Below are positions 1-11,924 of a stretch of 64,000 bases of DNA, in pieces. The notes beneath the pieces are model-generated. The model saw only the letters and a program-made list of their open reading frames with translations, made no database searches and was not told the origin of the DNA. Source of the stretch: Cryptomeria japonica (taxonomy: Eukaryota; Streptophyta; Pinopsida; Cupressales; Cupressaceae); NCBI RefSeq assembly GCF_030272615.1, contig NC_081406.1, forward strand, positions 143,831,041-143,895,040. Direction: 5' to 3'. Within the stretch, counting starts at the first letter, position 1; every line of letters starts with the position of its first letter. The position numbers were made by a program, and so were the translations under genes.

Positions 1-100
1 CCAGTTTTACGTGCTTTTGAGTCTATTTGATTGACCTACAAGTTCTTTGAAGTTGATGGGGTCCATGACCATTGTAGAGGGAAAAAACCCTAATTTTGGC

Positions 101-110
101 CTATAAATAA
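101..110 (+). promoter_or_regulatory. TATA-like box of the antisense PMD gene in element A
   Basis: CTATAAATAA lies 100 bp upstream of the ATG at 201. Element C has CTATAAATGA about 82 bp upstream of the equivalent ATG. The surrounding 1-200 segment is otherwise unremarkable AT-rich sequence and is read as promoter plus 5' UTR of the antisense gene. Transcription start is inferred only. Confidence 0.5.
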
Positions 111-200
111 AAAATTATAGCCTCATTTGATTCATTTGCTTTCTTTGAGTTCATAGCATCTTGAGCACTTTTTGAGCATTCTGCGAGCAGTTTGAGTACG

Positions 201-278
201 ATGGCAAGTGTTAGGAAATGAGATCACTTGTCTAAGCGAGTCCAATCATACCAGTGTCCAGCTAACACAGGAGGCATG
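201..278 (+). pseudogene. Exon 1 of the antisense PMD gene, element A
   Basis: This is a 78-bp exon from ATG to a splice donor (GGCATG, then GTGAGT). It aligns codon for codon, without gaps, with the 78-bp exon 1 in element C (60569-60646 minus). Shared positions include Met-Ala at the start, Asp-His-Leu at codons 8-10, Arg-Val at 13-14 and Tyr at 17. Codon 7 is TGA where C has GCA. Equal length, shared residues and a donor at the same codon in a diverged copy support a real coding exon. It is antisense to the retrotransposon. Confidence 0.62.
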
Positions 279-604
279 GTGAGTTTTTTCCAAAATTTTA
301 ATCAATTTTCGCCTGTTCGTCCATTTTTTCTAAAATTTATCAGAGCTCATATTTTTAACCTTTGCACATGCGTATGTTAGTATTTTTGCATTCGTGTTAA
401 ATATTTCACATGATTCTTTTGTGTTTTGCATTCATATAAGTGTATTGCATTAGTCCTAACAGTGTCACATGGGACTGATCTTTTTCGCATACGTGTGCAG
501 TATGTCACATGTGTCTTATCTATTGCGCATACATTGGTTTCATTTTGCATAAGTAATAAGAATTTCACAAAATACTTATCTTTGTTGCATTCATTTGAAT
601 AATG
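279..604 (+). repeat. PMD intron 1 (first part) with a 20-bp phased degenerate array
   Basis: The intron starts with GTGAGT at 279. From about 362 to 604 it holds about twelve units with an average period of about 20 bp, alternating TTGCAT and TTCACAT cores; the core triplets sit near 365, 389, 408, 429, 448, 467, 488, 507, 528, 548, 567 and 588. The 12-mer TGTCACATGTGT at 503-514 recurs on the opposite strand in A's leader (30583-30594). The intron was later cut by Copia-0 and resumes at 3080. Confidence 0.6.
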
Positions 605-1676
605 TGTTAGGTCTTGAAGACAACTGAGAGGGGGGGGGGGGGGGGGGGAATCAGTTGTCAATTAATTTCAAACCCAAAACTAACTTAACCAAACTTAATG
701 CATAATACCGGTAAACCAAACTTTATGCCGGTAACAGTTTTAATAGTTAATTGCAATACCGATAAAGTTTAATGCATGAAACAGAAAGACAAATAACATC
801 CACACACATAACACATATATTTGTACGTGGAAACCTTGTAAAGGGAAAAACCACGGTGGGAAACCTTACCCACAATTAGATGATACTACTGCAGATAGTA
901 TGTGTGTACAATATGGAGTCTGCACATGCAGAAAGGCCAACTGCCTAGAGCTCACTACTCAATCACAAAATGGGAGTCACACTAACTACAATTGGATGGT
1001 TAAATTCAATGATAATGTACTGCTCAAAATAGCATCTTCATATGCTGGATTTAGTATCGGTTAAGCTCTGATTTTCCTTCTTCAAAGCCTCCTTGAATCT
1101 TGCATGATGTCTGTGTGTATATCTTTGCTTATATTCGCATATACCTTATGCTCTACCACTTATTATATTCCCATACCATGTCTTTCTATCTCACAAATGA
1201 GATCTTACATATATACCAAAACCTAAGACTAAATGAGTAGGTCGGCTCACTAAATATATTACAATAAAATCAATTACAAATGAATCAATATGCAATGCAT
1301 CATGTCGGCTCAATTCATTTACAATAATAACAAATCATCTCCATAACATGTTGTGCTGATCTGGAATGAATAATGCTTGTCGGTCCATAACCTAGACCTA
1401 TTTGCCGGTAACAACAAATATGCAAACCCGATTAGATCAATGACCAAATCACAAAAACAAAGTGTCCAAACAATGTCTTCCACATAACCAAGTAATCTCC
1501 AAGTCATCCTTAGTGCTAGTGAACAATATAACCTGCCAGTGAACCAGATACTGGTGACTATGTATAAGTCACTGAACATGCCAGTAAAAATAACCAAGAA
1601 TCTCCAAGTGCTGATAAGTGTTGACAAGTGTTGACATCAATGACAAAACCAGTGCAACACATCCAAAATACCAACA
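605..1676 (-). repeat. LTR of Copia-0
   Basis: It starts TGTTAGGTC and ends ACCAACA. Directly beyond it is ATCTCCCCCTTT, the reverse complement of a polypurine tract, so this is the 3' LTR of a minus element. Near its left end is a hairpin of GACAACTGA (619-627) and TCAGTTGTC (651-659) enclosing a run of 19 G (630-648). Sequence around 815-880 (TTTGTACGTGGAAACC) matches the Copia-1 LTRs. Confidence 0.85.
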
Positions 1677-1713
1677 ATCTCCCCCTTTGGCATTGATGGC
1701 AACACAAGATGGT

Positions 1714-2774
1714 AATGCTGACAACAACTTATATTACAAAGTGACTAATTATGACATCTTGGTTATAGAAGTTTTTGTTGATGATATAATTTTTGGAGGA
1801 GAAGATGGATTATGTAGACTTTTCTAAAAAGATGCAAGAAGAATTTGAAATGTCTATGATTGGGGAGATAAAATTCTTTTTAGGATTGCAGATTTCACAG
1901 ACTGATAAAGGTATATTCATATGTCAATCTAAGTACTTGAAGGAATTACTAAAGAAATTTGTCATGGAAAACTCTAAACCGGTAAGCACACCTATGACTA
2001 CAATTGATAAACTATCATTAAAGGATGAATCAACACCTATTAATCTGACAAGATACAAGTCTATGATAGGAGGTTTATTATATTTGACACAAACAAGACC
2101 TGATATTATGAATGTAGTATGTATTGTTTCAATGTTTTAGAGTAATCCTAAAGAAAATCATGAATCAACAGTGAAAAGGATTTTTCGATATCTACAAGGC
2201 ACAACAAATCTTGGTTTATGGTATCCTAAAGAGATTTATGTGCATATATAGATGCAAATTGGGCAGGAGATGTAGATGATAGAAAGAGCACCACCGACAG
2301 AGCATTATTTCTTGGTAGTAGATTAATTTCTTGATTGAGCAAGAAATAGAGTTGCACATCTTTATCAACAGCAGAATCAGAATATGTTGCAACAACAACT
2401 AATTGTACCCAGGTATTATGGATCAAGCAAATGTTGAAGGACACAAAGGTAAAATTCAAAGAACCTATAACCATTTACTGTGATAATATGGCAGCAATTG
2501 ATATATCTAAGAATTCGATATTTCACTCAAAGACTAAACATGTTTCTATCAAATTCAACTTTTTAAAGAAAATGTTGAAGCAAAAGAAGTGAAATTGGTT
2601 TATGTGACTACTAAAGAGCAGATTGTAGATATTTTTACTAAGCCTTTGGCTAAGGAAACTTTTGAATATCTCAGAGAGCATCTTGGGGTTATACCCCCAC
2701 CGGTAGAGACTAAGATAGTTAATGCTTGGCATCAAACCGATAGAATTAACAGAGAAATATTTTTCCGGCTTTGA
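1714..2774 (+). pseudogene. Copia RT (C-terminal part) and RNase H, Copia-0
   Basis: The segment encodes the Copia RT catalytic stretch FVDDIIFGGED (about 1770-1805), then MSMIGEIKFFLGLQISQ and FICQSKYLKELLKKF, and after stops and frame changes an RNase H with DIFTKPLAKETFEYLREH near its end (2630-2690). It is broken by a frame change near 1800, a TAG at about 2138 and further shifts from 2140 to 2590. The N-terminal RT half, integrase, protease and gag are absent. Closest relative in the window is Copia-1 at 11166-11534. It is non-functional. Confidence 0.85.
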
Positions 2775-3018
2775 TGAGGAGAGCTACTTCTCAGGGGGAG
2801 TAGTTGGATGAACTATTTGAATTTGGTTTTTATATTGCTTTGGCATTTGATGTCAAAGGGGAGAGATATCTATGGAAAAACACATTATCTTTTGGGGAGA
2901 CATTATTCACTGGGGAGAGATTGTTACTCTTTGTATTTGTATTTTGATTTCTGGTTAATGATCTCTTTGGGAGATTGTTGGTTTTTGGCATTTCTATTTT
3001 GGCACTTAGATGGTTTTT
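2775..3018 (+). other. 3' noncoding region of Copia-0 with repeated polypurine tracts
   Basis: Purine blocks occur at about 2793 (GGGGGAG), 2858 (GGGGAGAG), 2894, 2911 and 2969-2981 (GGGAGATTGTTGG). The last one copies the true junction of polypurine tract and LTR start. Copia-1 has a matching internal copy (10215-10230). Confidence 0.55.
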
Positions 3019-3079
3019 CCATCTTGTGTTGCCATCAATGACAAAACCAATGCAACACATCCAAAATACAAACATAATG

Positions 3080-5145
3080 ACAATTTTCATTGTTTTTCTC
3101 CAATTTGTCATAAAACATGAATCATTTTGGTTAAATCTCTAATTTGTTTGTCATGAAAGTCATTCTTGGCGTTCTTGGGACTCGTCAAATGAGGCTAAGT
3201 AGATTAGCCTTATGGACTTAGCTACTTGCTGAGGATATTGCTTTGATTTGCTTCATGGGACTGTACCATGTTTTGCATCTCCTTGAGGTTATGACCAATA
3301 GGGGTATTATTATAGCTCTAGTCGAGAGATAGCACTTGGAGACATGTTCATTCTATTTGCCGACCAAGGAGTCTTCTTTGATACTTGAGGATGTACAAAG
3401 GATACTCCACATTCCATGAAGAGAGAGTTGGATATGATCATAGGGTAGGGGCTATTGCGCTCTGTGAGTTGTTTGAGTGTGAGGAGTAGGTTTTACACAT
3501 GGATAGTGCCTATGAGACTGGGTGGGATCGAGTTTGCACAGATTATGATGATCTGACTATTATACTATGTAGCATTATAGCGGGTCCTTTGGTTCTTGAT
3601 AGATGATGCCACGTATTCCTCATAAAATGGGGTCAAGTTTTATTAGTGATGATCATTGATAAGTGATTATATGCATGGGGTACCTATGTTTTAGTCATAC
3701 TCTACTATCAGATGCACTCAATTGTCTATTTTGACATACAAATTTATTAGCTGTAGTGTGATGCTCCTCTAGGTTTGGGCTTGGGAGCACATTGTCATTT
3801 TTCAATCAGTTGTTCATGTTCAGTTGCAAGCCGATGCGCCTTATTCTTATAGATTTATAGGTGCAATCAATCATAGGGGTATATGCCATACCCTATATTG
3901 GCATCATGCTATAGATAAGATACAATATTTCATCGAGGTCATACTTGGATTGCCCCGATTGGGCTGATGATGCACAACACCTTCCATTTTGTAGGCAACA
4001 ACAATATCTTATTGGTTGGACAATTTTGACATAGTGGATTATTAAGTTATATCTACCAAGCCAATTTTTGAGACAATTTGGTGAGATACAAGGTGTTCTT
4101 GATGTGACGGCCTATTTTTCTCATACAAATTGTAAGGTATTAGATTGGGGTGCATTTATAGAGCCTCATGTTGCATTTGGAGATTTTGCCTCACTAAGCA
4201 TTGTTTAGTGGGGTTGTGGAGCAAGAGTTTCTTATCCCAAGACTATACTGCACTATGATTCATGGTGAGTGAGACATTGTCCTATTCCTTTGATTGATCT
4301 TGCAGTGCCTATGTCACCACGAATGGGTAGGTGACCTAGACGATGGAGAAGGAGAGGTGGATATGGAGAGGGAGAAAGAGATGGAGGAGATGGTGGGGAT
4401 GCAGGCGGTGTAGTGGTGGTCATTGTTGCTACAAGAGAGCGAGGTGAGGATGAGGGCGATGAGGAGGAGGGAGAGGAGGATAAGGACAAAGGTGACACTG
4501 AGATAGGCATTGGTGGAGACATTGAGCTACCTAGCGGAGATGGTAATACCATATCAAGATCATCGAGTGATGAGGCCATAGAGAATAGTACTAATGATAC
4601 TAACATGTCTGAGATTGAGGATGTACCTGTTGTATAGGCAGGTAGTTCAGGTTAGGATGAGGATGCACAGATTATGAGGGCATAAATCTAGAGCCTTCAG
4701 GATGCCTTGACCATAGAGAAACAAAGATGGGGGGATGATTGGGCCTTATTCCATCAAGAGCAGGAGGCATGGATTTGAGAGAGAGATGGGTTTATCATTT
4801 AGAGAGATTAGTTGTAGAGAGAGTGAGATGATGGTCTTCGTCAAGCTCAGTTAGTTTGAGATATTTATGATTATCATTTTTCTCTAGGAACTGACATATA
4901 GACATATTCTGACATACTTTTCTACATTTCTTAGGAGGCCATGTATTACCCACAACTTTATGAGGTAGTTGTTCTTGAAGGACAATGAGTACCAAGTTAT
5001 CATGCTTACGGGTCTAGTAGTAGGTCGAGTAGATCTATGACTCGGGATATGAGTATTAGAGGTGTGATGGGACCACCTCATCCACCACTGGTCATCCTTG
5101 GGTAGGATAGACTGGACATGCTTCTAGTAGGGGGAGTATCAGTTA
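3080..5145 (+). pseudogene. Antisense plant-mobile-domain (PMD) gene, end of intron 1 and exon 2, element A
   Basis: About 3080-3160 is the end of intron 1; the acceptor is not clear. Coding homology begins around 3170. The core at about 3330-3425 reads HLETCSFYLPTKESS then LILEDVQRILHIP. It matches element C (HSKTSSFHLPTGEAT, then LEDVWRILHIS), the signature of the plant mobile domain found in transposons and a few host genes. An acidic Glu/Asp/Gly tail follows (about 4410-4640), then a Gln/Glu-rich coiled-coil-like part (4680-4880) and a Pro/Arg/Ser-rich end near 5080. Many stops (TGG or CGA to TAG/TGA) and frame changes break it. It lies between pol and the expected 3' LTR of A, antisense to both. 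Confidence 0.7.
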
Positions 5146-7734
5146 AGACACTTATTAGTTATGTTATTTGAGCCTTCGGGCATTTGATGATATTGTACTC
5201 TAACACATTATTATTATTGAGATCTATATGAGAGATGCAATTGTGATGACATTCTATATGCAAGTTATATATGTTTTTAATGCTTGATTTCTATTATGCA
5301 TATGATTATAACGATGATGTAGTTTACTTCATGATGTTCTTATATGCTTTTATCTATGCACTCTATGATGATGTGATATTACTTTTCTTATGCCCTTTCT
5401 ATATGTTGTTAATGATAATGCCCTATATATGAATCACACTAAAATGAACTAATGAAAAATGATCTTAATATATAATTATGAATATGATAATGCAAATATA
5501 ACTAAAAATGGAACTTAATTATAATGAATGCAACCTAAAACATTTTTCAATGTGTCAAAAATATATGGTATGTTTTTCCTTAATGCCTTTAGAAGAAATG
5601 TTAGTAGATTAGAGATATAAATGATTGATGAGAAATGTTTTTAGACATAAATAGAGATGATATTAGAAGATGAACAAAATATGAAAGAGGAGAGATCCAT
5701 GAACTTGTGTGTCTTTATTTCTAGCGCAATATATTCATCATTGAGCCTTATTATGTTTCAATGGAGCTTGGTACACCAGAGTATAAGGAACCAAGGTGCA
5801 AATATGTCTCATTGCAAAAAACAAACACCTTGCAGACAAGAAGTCGACCCCTCCATTCTGGGTGTAGTGCTAAGGGTCGAGGTATGTGCGATAGTCAAAA
5901 GAATAGTTATCTTTGATTTCATTTTTGCATAAGATACTTGCCAAATGAACATACCAACATAGACACCCCAAGTATCATTGCCCTAGAACTTCATTGGTTC
6001 ACACCACAAACAACAAACAACGAAAAAAATCATGAACCATCTTGGCTCCTCTAGTAACTTGTGGACGTCCTTGAGTATCATAGAAACATGACTTGTCACC
6101 AATTGATAAAAGATAAAGAATAACTAGAACAAAACCCAACAACCATACTGATATGTGCCTTTTCTTTGATTGTTCAATGTGATGGTTGATAATGTCTGAT
6201 CTCAGAGATTGCATACCTTGTTTAAGATCGATCTGTCTGATTTCGAGTGTAACCTTCCTTGTTTAGACAAGATGATGATTCATTGATATGGTTGGTTGAT
6301 ACGATTGATAAGACAATTTGATCAGTGTGGTTGCAGATTTTGATAAGATAATTTTATCCTTTGTTAACTTCATGTGAAGTGTTTACTGGATATCTATGAG
6401 ACATTTTATTGCAAGATTTTCTATTGTTTTTTTTTTTTTTAAATTGTGTTTTTCAAGACTATTTCCATTTTTTAGTTCTTTCAGGACTTTTTCCACTTTT
6501 TAAGAGTTTTTTAGGAATTTATATGGATGTGTTTTGAATTTTTTTCATGACTTTATGTGAATGTTTTTGGCTTTTCAAGACTTTATATGAATGTTTTGTT
6601 TTTTTTCAAGATTTGCCCATAGTTTGTAGACTTGCACAATATAATTAATGAACTATGCCTATGATGACAAATAACACAACCTGAATGCTTAAAATAAGCA
6701 TAATGATAAATGAAATGCAAGATTTTATTTGAACAAGGAGATACTCATATGACTTGGTTATCTTGTTGCATACTGACAAATCTAGGATTCCAAAACATTT
6801 TAGAGATAAGGAAACATTTCATTCTCAACAACCTTTAGACGACTCACTCTAGCACACCTGGTGATAAGTGATTTGCAAATGAAGATTCAAAAAAATCCTC
6901 CACCAACACTTGAAACTTTGGTCATTTGTGCATTTGAATTTATTCCCACTCTTATAATCCATGACAGCCCTTAGAATCCTACATGACAAGCTACATGAGT
7001 TATCCTAACTCCAAAAGTATCTGGGGTAGAGCCTCGCTTCTAGTAGACATCTATAGCCCTGATGAGGTTATCACCATAATATCTTGAATATTGCTCCATT
7101 TCCAGCCAAGCATCCATAGCCTCGATGGAGTTATTCACATGTTCCCATAGCCAAGCTTTTGACATTCAAATTGATTTTTTTTGTCTTTTTGCTTTTCTTT
7201 TATTTTTACACCTTACTTTTATTTTTTTATATATTGATATGCATCCTTTATTTTTCATTGGCTTTGTAAGTAATGAAACCTACATGGGTATGGCAATTAC
7301 AACGACACTAAAGTAAAATTTTAGATTTTTCACTAGTCACATTATCAACTAGGTATTGACAATGACTTAGAGTAACTTAATAATGTGTGAAAGCTATAGC
7401 AATTGATAGATTTAGGTAACAAGAATTGCACTAAGCCCTTTACCTGTCCAAAGATAAATCCTAACCACTAGGACAACACTAAAGATGAGTGACTTTTGAG
7501 ATTCTGAAACTTCACAAGTGAATATCTAAGAAATGAGATGAACCTTGACATGTTCAGATGGAAACAAGTGACCAATTCCCACAAATGCCCTTTGTTTTAT
7601 TGATGAAAGTGCTATGTGAAATCCACTATACGAAATGCAATGAAAATGTAAAATGTGATGCAACTTTATAAGAGAAACTATATACAATGCAATACAACAT
7701 GAAATGCAGAATAACTTAAACCACCTAGCTACTA
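5146..7734 (-). other. 3' noncoding region of element A between pol and the PMD gene
   Basis: No convincing coding sequence is visible; the short frames at 5657-5932 and 5999-6214 lack homology. On the minus strand 6430-6620 holds degenerate repeats around AAAGTCTTGAAAA. The equivalent region of element C (57005-57150) has the same kind of repeat in the same sense. Confidence 0.55.
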
Positions 7735-8892
7735 GATATAGTATTTTTTAAGATGCATGTTGTTAATGGCTTCATAGAGTAAAACTCATTTCATTATTGT
7801 TAAATGATATGTATCATTTCCAACAACCTTGGTTATTATAAATGGGTCGAACCAGTTAGGTTCCAACTTGCTTGGCCTTTCTCGCTCTACCAGATTCTCT
7901 AATTTTCTTTCAGGACTAGGTCTTTGACTTCAAAAAACCTTGTCCTTACTCTCTTATTGTAGCTTCATCATAACCTATTTTGATATCATTGCAAGTAGTT
8001 GAGGGAACTTTGCCTTTTTTCATCTACTAACTCTAGCTCTTATAGCCTAGCTACTCTGTAATCCTGATCTGATATGATATGCTTCAAAGAGACTTAAGGA
8101 TGGAAATTCCACCTCAATGGGAAATATAGCTTCTAATCCATAGACCAAGGAATATAGAGTAGCTCTAGTAGTTATGTGAATGCTTGTGTTATAATCCCAA
8201 GTGCAAGATTCAATTGTAAATGTCAATCTCATCCACCTTCATTGACAACTTTTTGGAGAATTTTGAGGATGGTCTTATTTGTTGCCTCTACTTGGTCATT
8301 ACTCTAAGGATAGTAGGGTGTTGCAAAGCAATGTTGAATGTGGAATTGATCACATAATTCTCATACTTCCTAGTTCTTAAAAGGATGTTTGTTGTCTATT
8401 GTTATGCACATCAGGACTCCATACTGGAAGATAATGTAATTAAGTATGAACTTGGCTATCTATTTGTCAAATGTTAAGTTACAGGGATTGTCTCTACCCA
8501 CTTGGTGAAATATTTTGCTGCTATCAAAATGAACTTGTGCCCATTGGAATAAGTGGGGTTAATCTTTCCTACTAGACCAACTCCCCATTGTGAGAATGGC
8601 CATGGTGATGTTATTGGTTGAAGATCTTGGATAGGTGCGTGGATAAGATCTCCATGTACTTGGTACTATCTTCATTTTTGCACATATTTATGTGTGTCTA
8701 TCTCCATGTTAGTCTAGTGATATATAGTGCATAGTAGTTTCTTTGCCAATGTGGGTCCACTAGAATGGGCGCCACAAATTCCATCATGAACCTTTTTTAA
8801 TGCCAATTATGCTTCTTTGAAATTGAGGCATCGAAGAAGCATTCCATCTAAACTCTTTTTGTACAAGGTGTCTGCGATAAGCACATATCTAG
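7735..8892 (-). pseudogene. Integrase of element A (3' part of pol)
   Basis: On the minus strand it reads from the zinc-binding part (LRCLNFKEA, VHDGICGAHSSG, LAKKLL) through the core (WPFSQWGVGLVGKINP, YFTKWVETIPVT), then YNTSIHITTRATLYSLVYG, and ends near NNMHLKKYYI. Each block aligns with element C's integrase (55340-56513). Several stops and shifts are present. The left edge of Copia-1 at 8893 interrupts it, and the upstream RNase H continues at 15921. Confidence 0.85.
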
Positions 8893-10123
8893 TATTAGAC
8901 AGTTCAAATAACCAAAAGACAACTGAGAGGGGAGGATAAATCAGTTGTCACCAGATTACCAGAACCTTAAGAAATATAAAACTTTAATACCAGAGCACAA
9001 AAGATCAATACCAAAATGCATAAACCAATTACCAAAATAGCAGATAAAATAATTAAGCATAAACAACAACCAAAGAATAAATACCATCCACATGACACCA
9101 ATATTTGTACGTGGAAAAACCGGTAAAGGGAAAAACCATGGTGAGAAGCCTACCCACAATCAGATAATACTTATGTAGTAAGTGTGATTATAATTGAGGT
9201 TCCTACACTTGCAGGAAGGCCAACAACCTAGAGCACACTTCTCATCACAAAAGGAGTCTCACTGACTACATAGAAATCCATACTACAATCTGGAGGAAAG
9301 AATAAACTGCAAAGATAGCATCTCCTATGTTTGAGTACAATTTTGGTTAATCTTAATACCACAGGACTAAATCCTCTTACACAAACCCAGCTCAATCACC
9401 AACGATCGACCAAATCCTCTGCTTGAATGATTATTATATTATTCGCACCTATTACATTCCATGATCACTTCCTATATTATCTACAATGAGATCTTACATC
9501 ATATATATAAAAACCCTCAACCACAAACAATAAGGTCAGCCACTAGACAATAAATCAATTACATAGTTACAAAACATGTTGGCCTGAGACCAAAAAAATA
9601 ATATCCAACCCATAAGACATCTTAAAAACACATCGAGAAGTCCAATCCACACGTTACATTAAGTCAGTCCATAACCTAGATAAACCGAGACCCAATATAG
9701 GTCCACACACACTATAGCAATGGTCCCAATCAACCAAGTCTCGAACATGATCACCATCAACATCCTGAATCTCCACTAAAAGTCGCACCAACACCACTTA
9801 TGCATATCATCAAAGATCTTCAACAAAGATCTCCTGGTGAAACCCTTGCCGGAACAACAAACCAAGCTTGCCAACATACAGGATAACATTCAATCACCAA
9901 ATCAAAACCAAATGACTAAACATGAATCTAAGAAGCGTGAATAAACCAATTCCATAACCCAAACATACCGGATCATACCGGATCATCATGATCTAATCCA
10001 ATCAGAAACCAAACATCTTACTGAGACTAGAAGGATACCGGTGAAGCAGCCAAAACAACTAGTGTTGACATCAATGACAAAACATCAATGCAACACATAA
10101 TCAATTCCTTTTAATGGCCAACA
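8893..10123 (-). repeat. 3' LTR of Copia-1
   Basis: It runs from TATTAGAC (terminal TG mutated to TA) to GGCCAACA. The G-rich hairpin is present with GACAACTGA (8918-8926) and TCAGTTGTC (8941-8949). It aligns end to end with 14725-15919, with small indels. Confidence 0.93.
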
Positions 10124-10136
10124 ATCTCCCCCTTTG
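10124..10136 (-). promoter_or_regulatory. Polypurine tract of Copia-1
   Basis: The minus strand reads AAAGGGGGAGAT immediately before the 3' LTR start TGTTGGCC, the expected plus-strand priming site. Confidence 0.85.
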
Positions 10137-10659
10137 GCATTGATGACAACACTAGATGTGAAAAACATCCAAGTGCCAAGAAATACCAAACAAGCCTCCC
10201 CTAATGGAAGACAACCAACAATCTCCCACACAAAGATATAGCAATGAAGTTCTGAAACAAAGATCAAACTCCCCCCATGAATAATATCTCTATAAAGCTC
10301 TGTTTTTCACATATACCTCTCCCCATTTTACATCAATGCCAAAAATTTGACAAAAATATCAAAGCAAAAACAAAAACCATTGAATCACAAGGCTAACTAC
10401 TCCCTCTGATCAGTAGCATCCCCACATCAATGTTATTCATTCCGAATTGAATAATATCTCTGATGATGCATACCAGACTAATGCCAATTAACATCAATCA
10501 GTTCTCTGTTGGAGGAGTAGAAACCCCTAATATGTCTCTGAGGTACTCAAATGATTATTTAGGAAAAGGTTTAGTGAAAATATCTACAATCTGCTCTTTA
10601 GTATTCTCATAAACTAGTCTAACCTCATTTTCTTCCACCTTCTCCTTCAAAAAATTATA
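10137..10659 (-). other. 3' noncoding region of Copia-1 with decoy polypurine tracts
   Basis: The minus strand carries extra purine blocks: GTGGGAGATTGTTGG (10215-10230), a GGGGGGAG block near 10270 and TGGGGAGAG near 10320. The first duplicates the true PPT/LTR junction about 95 bp upstream of it. No coding sequence is seen. Confidence 0.55.
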
Positions 10660-11165
10660 CTAGATAGATACGTGCATTGCCTTAGAGTGAAATACTAGAT
10701 TCTTTGATATGTCTATAGCAGTAGAGTTATCACAGTTAATAACTATCAGTCCAATGCAATGCACTTTAATATCCTTCAACATTTGCTTCATCCATGGAAC
10801 TTGTGTACAGTTAGTAGCAGCATAAACATACTCAACTTCAACAATAGATAAAGAAGTGCATGACTGTTTCTTGTTGATCCATAAAACCAACTTCTTTTCA
10901 AGAAACAAATCTCCACCGGAAGTACTTTTCCAGTCATCAACATCACCTACCCATTTGCATTTGTATATGCACATAAAGTAAAGTCATCATCCTTAGGGTA
11001 CCACAAACCATATTTAGATGTACCTTGCAAGTATCAAAAAATTCTTTTCACCACACTCTCATGATTTAATTTAGGATTACTTTGATATCTAGATGCAATG
11101 CGAACAACATTCACTATGTCAGACCTAGTCTGAGTCAAATATAGTAGACCACCAATCATAGACTT
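10660..11165 (-). pseudogene. RNase H of Copia-1
   Basis: The open part (10660-10974) reads WKSTSGGDLFLEKKLVLW, then CTSLSIVEVEYVYAATNC and INCDNSTAIDISKNLVFHSK, the conserved Copia RNase H blocks. The catalytic Glu and Asp contexts (VEVEY, NCDNSTA) are recognisable. The 10975-11165 stretch links to RT but is broken by stops. Downstream RNase H end motifs are recognisable only as remnants to about 10540. Confidence 0.85.
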
Positions 11166-11837
11166 TTATCTTGTAGGATTTACCAGTGCAGATTCATCTT
11201 TCCTTGTCAATTTCTCACTTGTAACCATAGGAGTACTTACTGATTTAGAATCTACCATACCAAATTTCTTCAACGATTCCCTAGCATACTTAGTTTGACA
11301 GATGAAAACACCTTTATCTGTCTGAGTAATCCGCAAACCTAAGAAAATTTTCATTTCCCCAATCATAGACATTTCAAATTCTTTCCCCATATTTTTAGAA
11401 AATTTCATGCACGACTTATCTTCACCGCCAAAAATGATGTCATCAACAAAAAATTCAATAATCAATATATCATCATTAATGACTTCATAATATAGATTAC
11501 TATCAGCATTACCTTTAGTGAAACCAAGTTTCAAAAGATATTTATCTAAACTTGCATACCAAGCTCTAGGTGCCTATTTTAACCCATATAAAGCTTTATT
11601 TAACCTACAAACCATGTTTTTATCATCTGAAAGTGAAAAACCATTAGTTTTCTCAATATAAACTTCCTCATCAAGATCCCCATTCAGAAAGGCACACTTA
11701 ACATCCATCTGATAAACCTTGTAGTTTTTATGTGTAGCATAGGAAAGAAATAATCTTACAACTTTAATCCTAGCTATAGATGCAAAAGTTTCACCATAAT
11801 CAATTCCTTCCTTTTGAAAATATCCTTTACAAACCAA
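11166..11837 (-). pseudogene. Reverse transcriptase of Copia-1
   Basis: Two adjoining frames cover Copia RT: 11574-11837 (DYGETFASIARIKVVRL, YQMDVKCAFLNGDLDEEVYI, VCRLNKALYGLK) and 11166-11534 (the catalytic FVDDIIFGGED, MSMIGEMKIFLGLRITQT, STPMVTSEKL). The metal-binding VDD is intact. A stop or shift near 11540-11574 separates the halves (usual GLKQAPRAWY region). With that one break repaired by eye, the fold would look complete. Confidence 0.9.
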
Positions 11838-11924
11838 TCTAGCTTTATTCCTTACAACTTGTCCATCCTCATTTAATTTATTCCTAAAAACCCATTTATT
11901 TCTAATAATATTCTTATTTTTAGG

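Larger units (their letters stand above)
1691..3040. repeat. 22-bp inverted repeat bounding the inverted core of Copia-0
   Basis: Bases 1691-1712 are the exact reverse complement of 3019-3040, and homology stops at both ends. The arms mark the two breakpoints at which the RT/RNase H segment changes orientation relative to the LTRs. Confidence 0.85.
605..3074 (-). mobile_element. Copia-0: rearranged Copia insertion with inverted core
   Basis: The insertion is bounded by 5-bp duplications TAATG (600-604 and 3075-3079). Left is a minus-oriented LTR (605-1676), followed by the reverse complement of a polypurine tract. Right is only the last 42 bp of the other LTR (3033-3074, ending ACA). The RT/RNase H core between them is in plus orientation, opposite to the LTRs. 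Proteins and LTR match Copia-1, so both are one family. Gag, protease and integrase are missing. Confidence 0.85.

Noticed and set aside
377-661. 94-codon minus frame with a proline run
   Set aside because: It runs through the poly-G tract and the PMD intron repeats; no homology.
4253-4606. 117-codon Ser/Pro-rich minus frame
   Set aside because: It is the shadow of the acidic tail of the antisense PMD gene on the plus strand.
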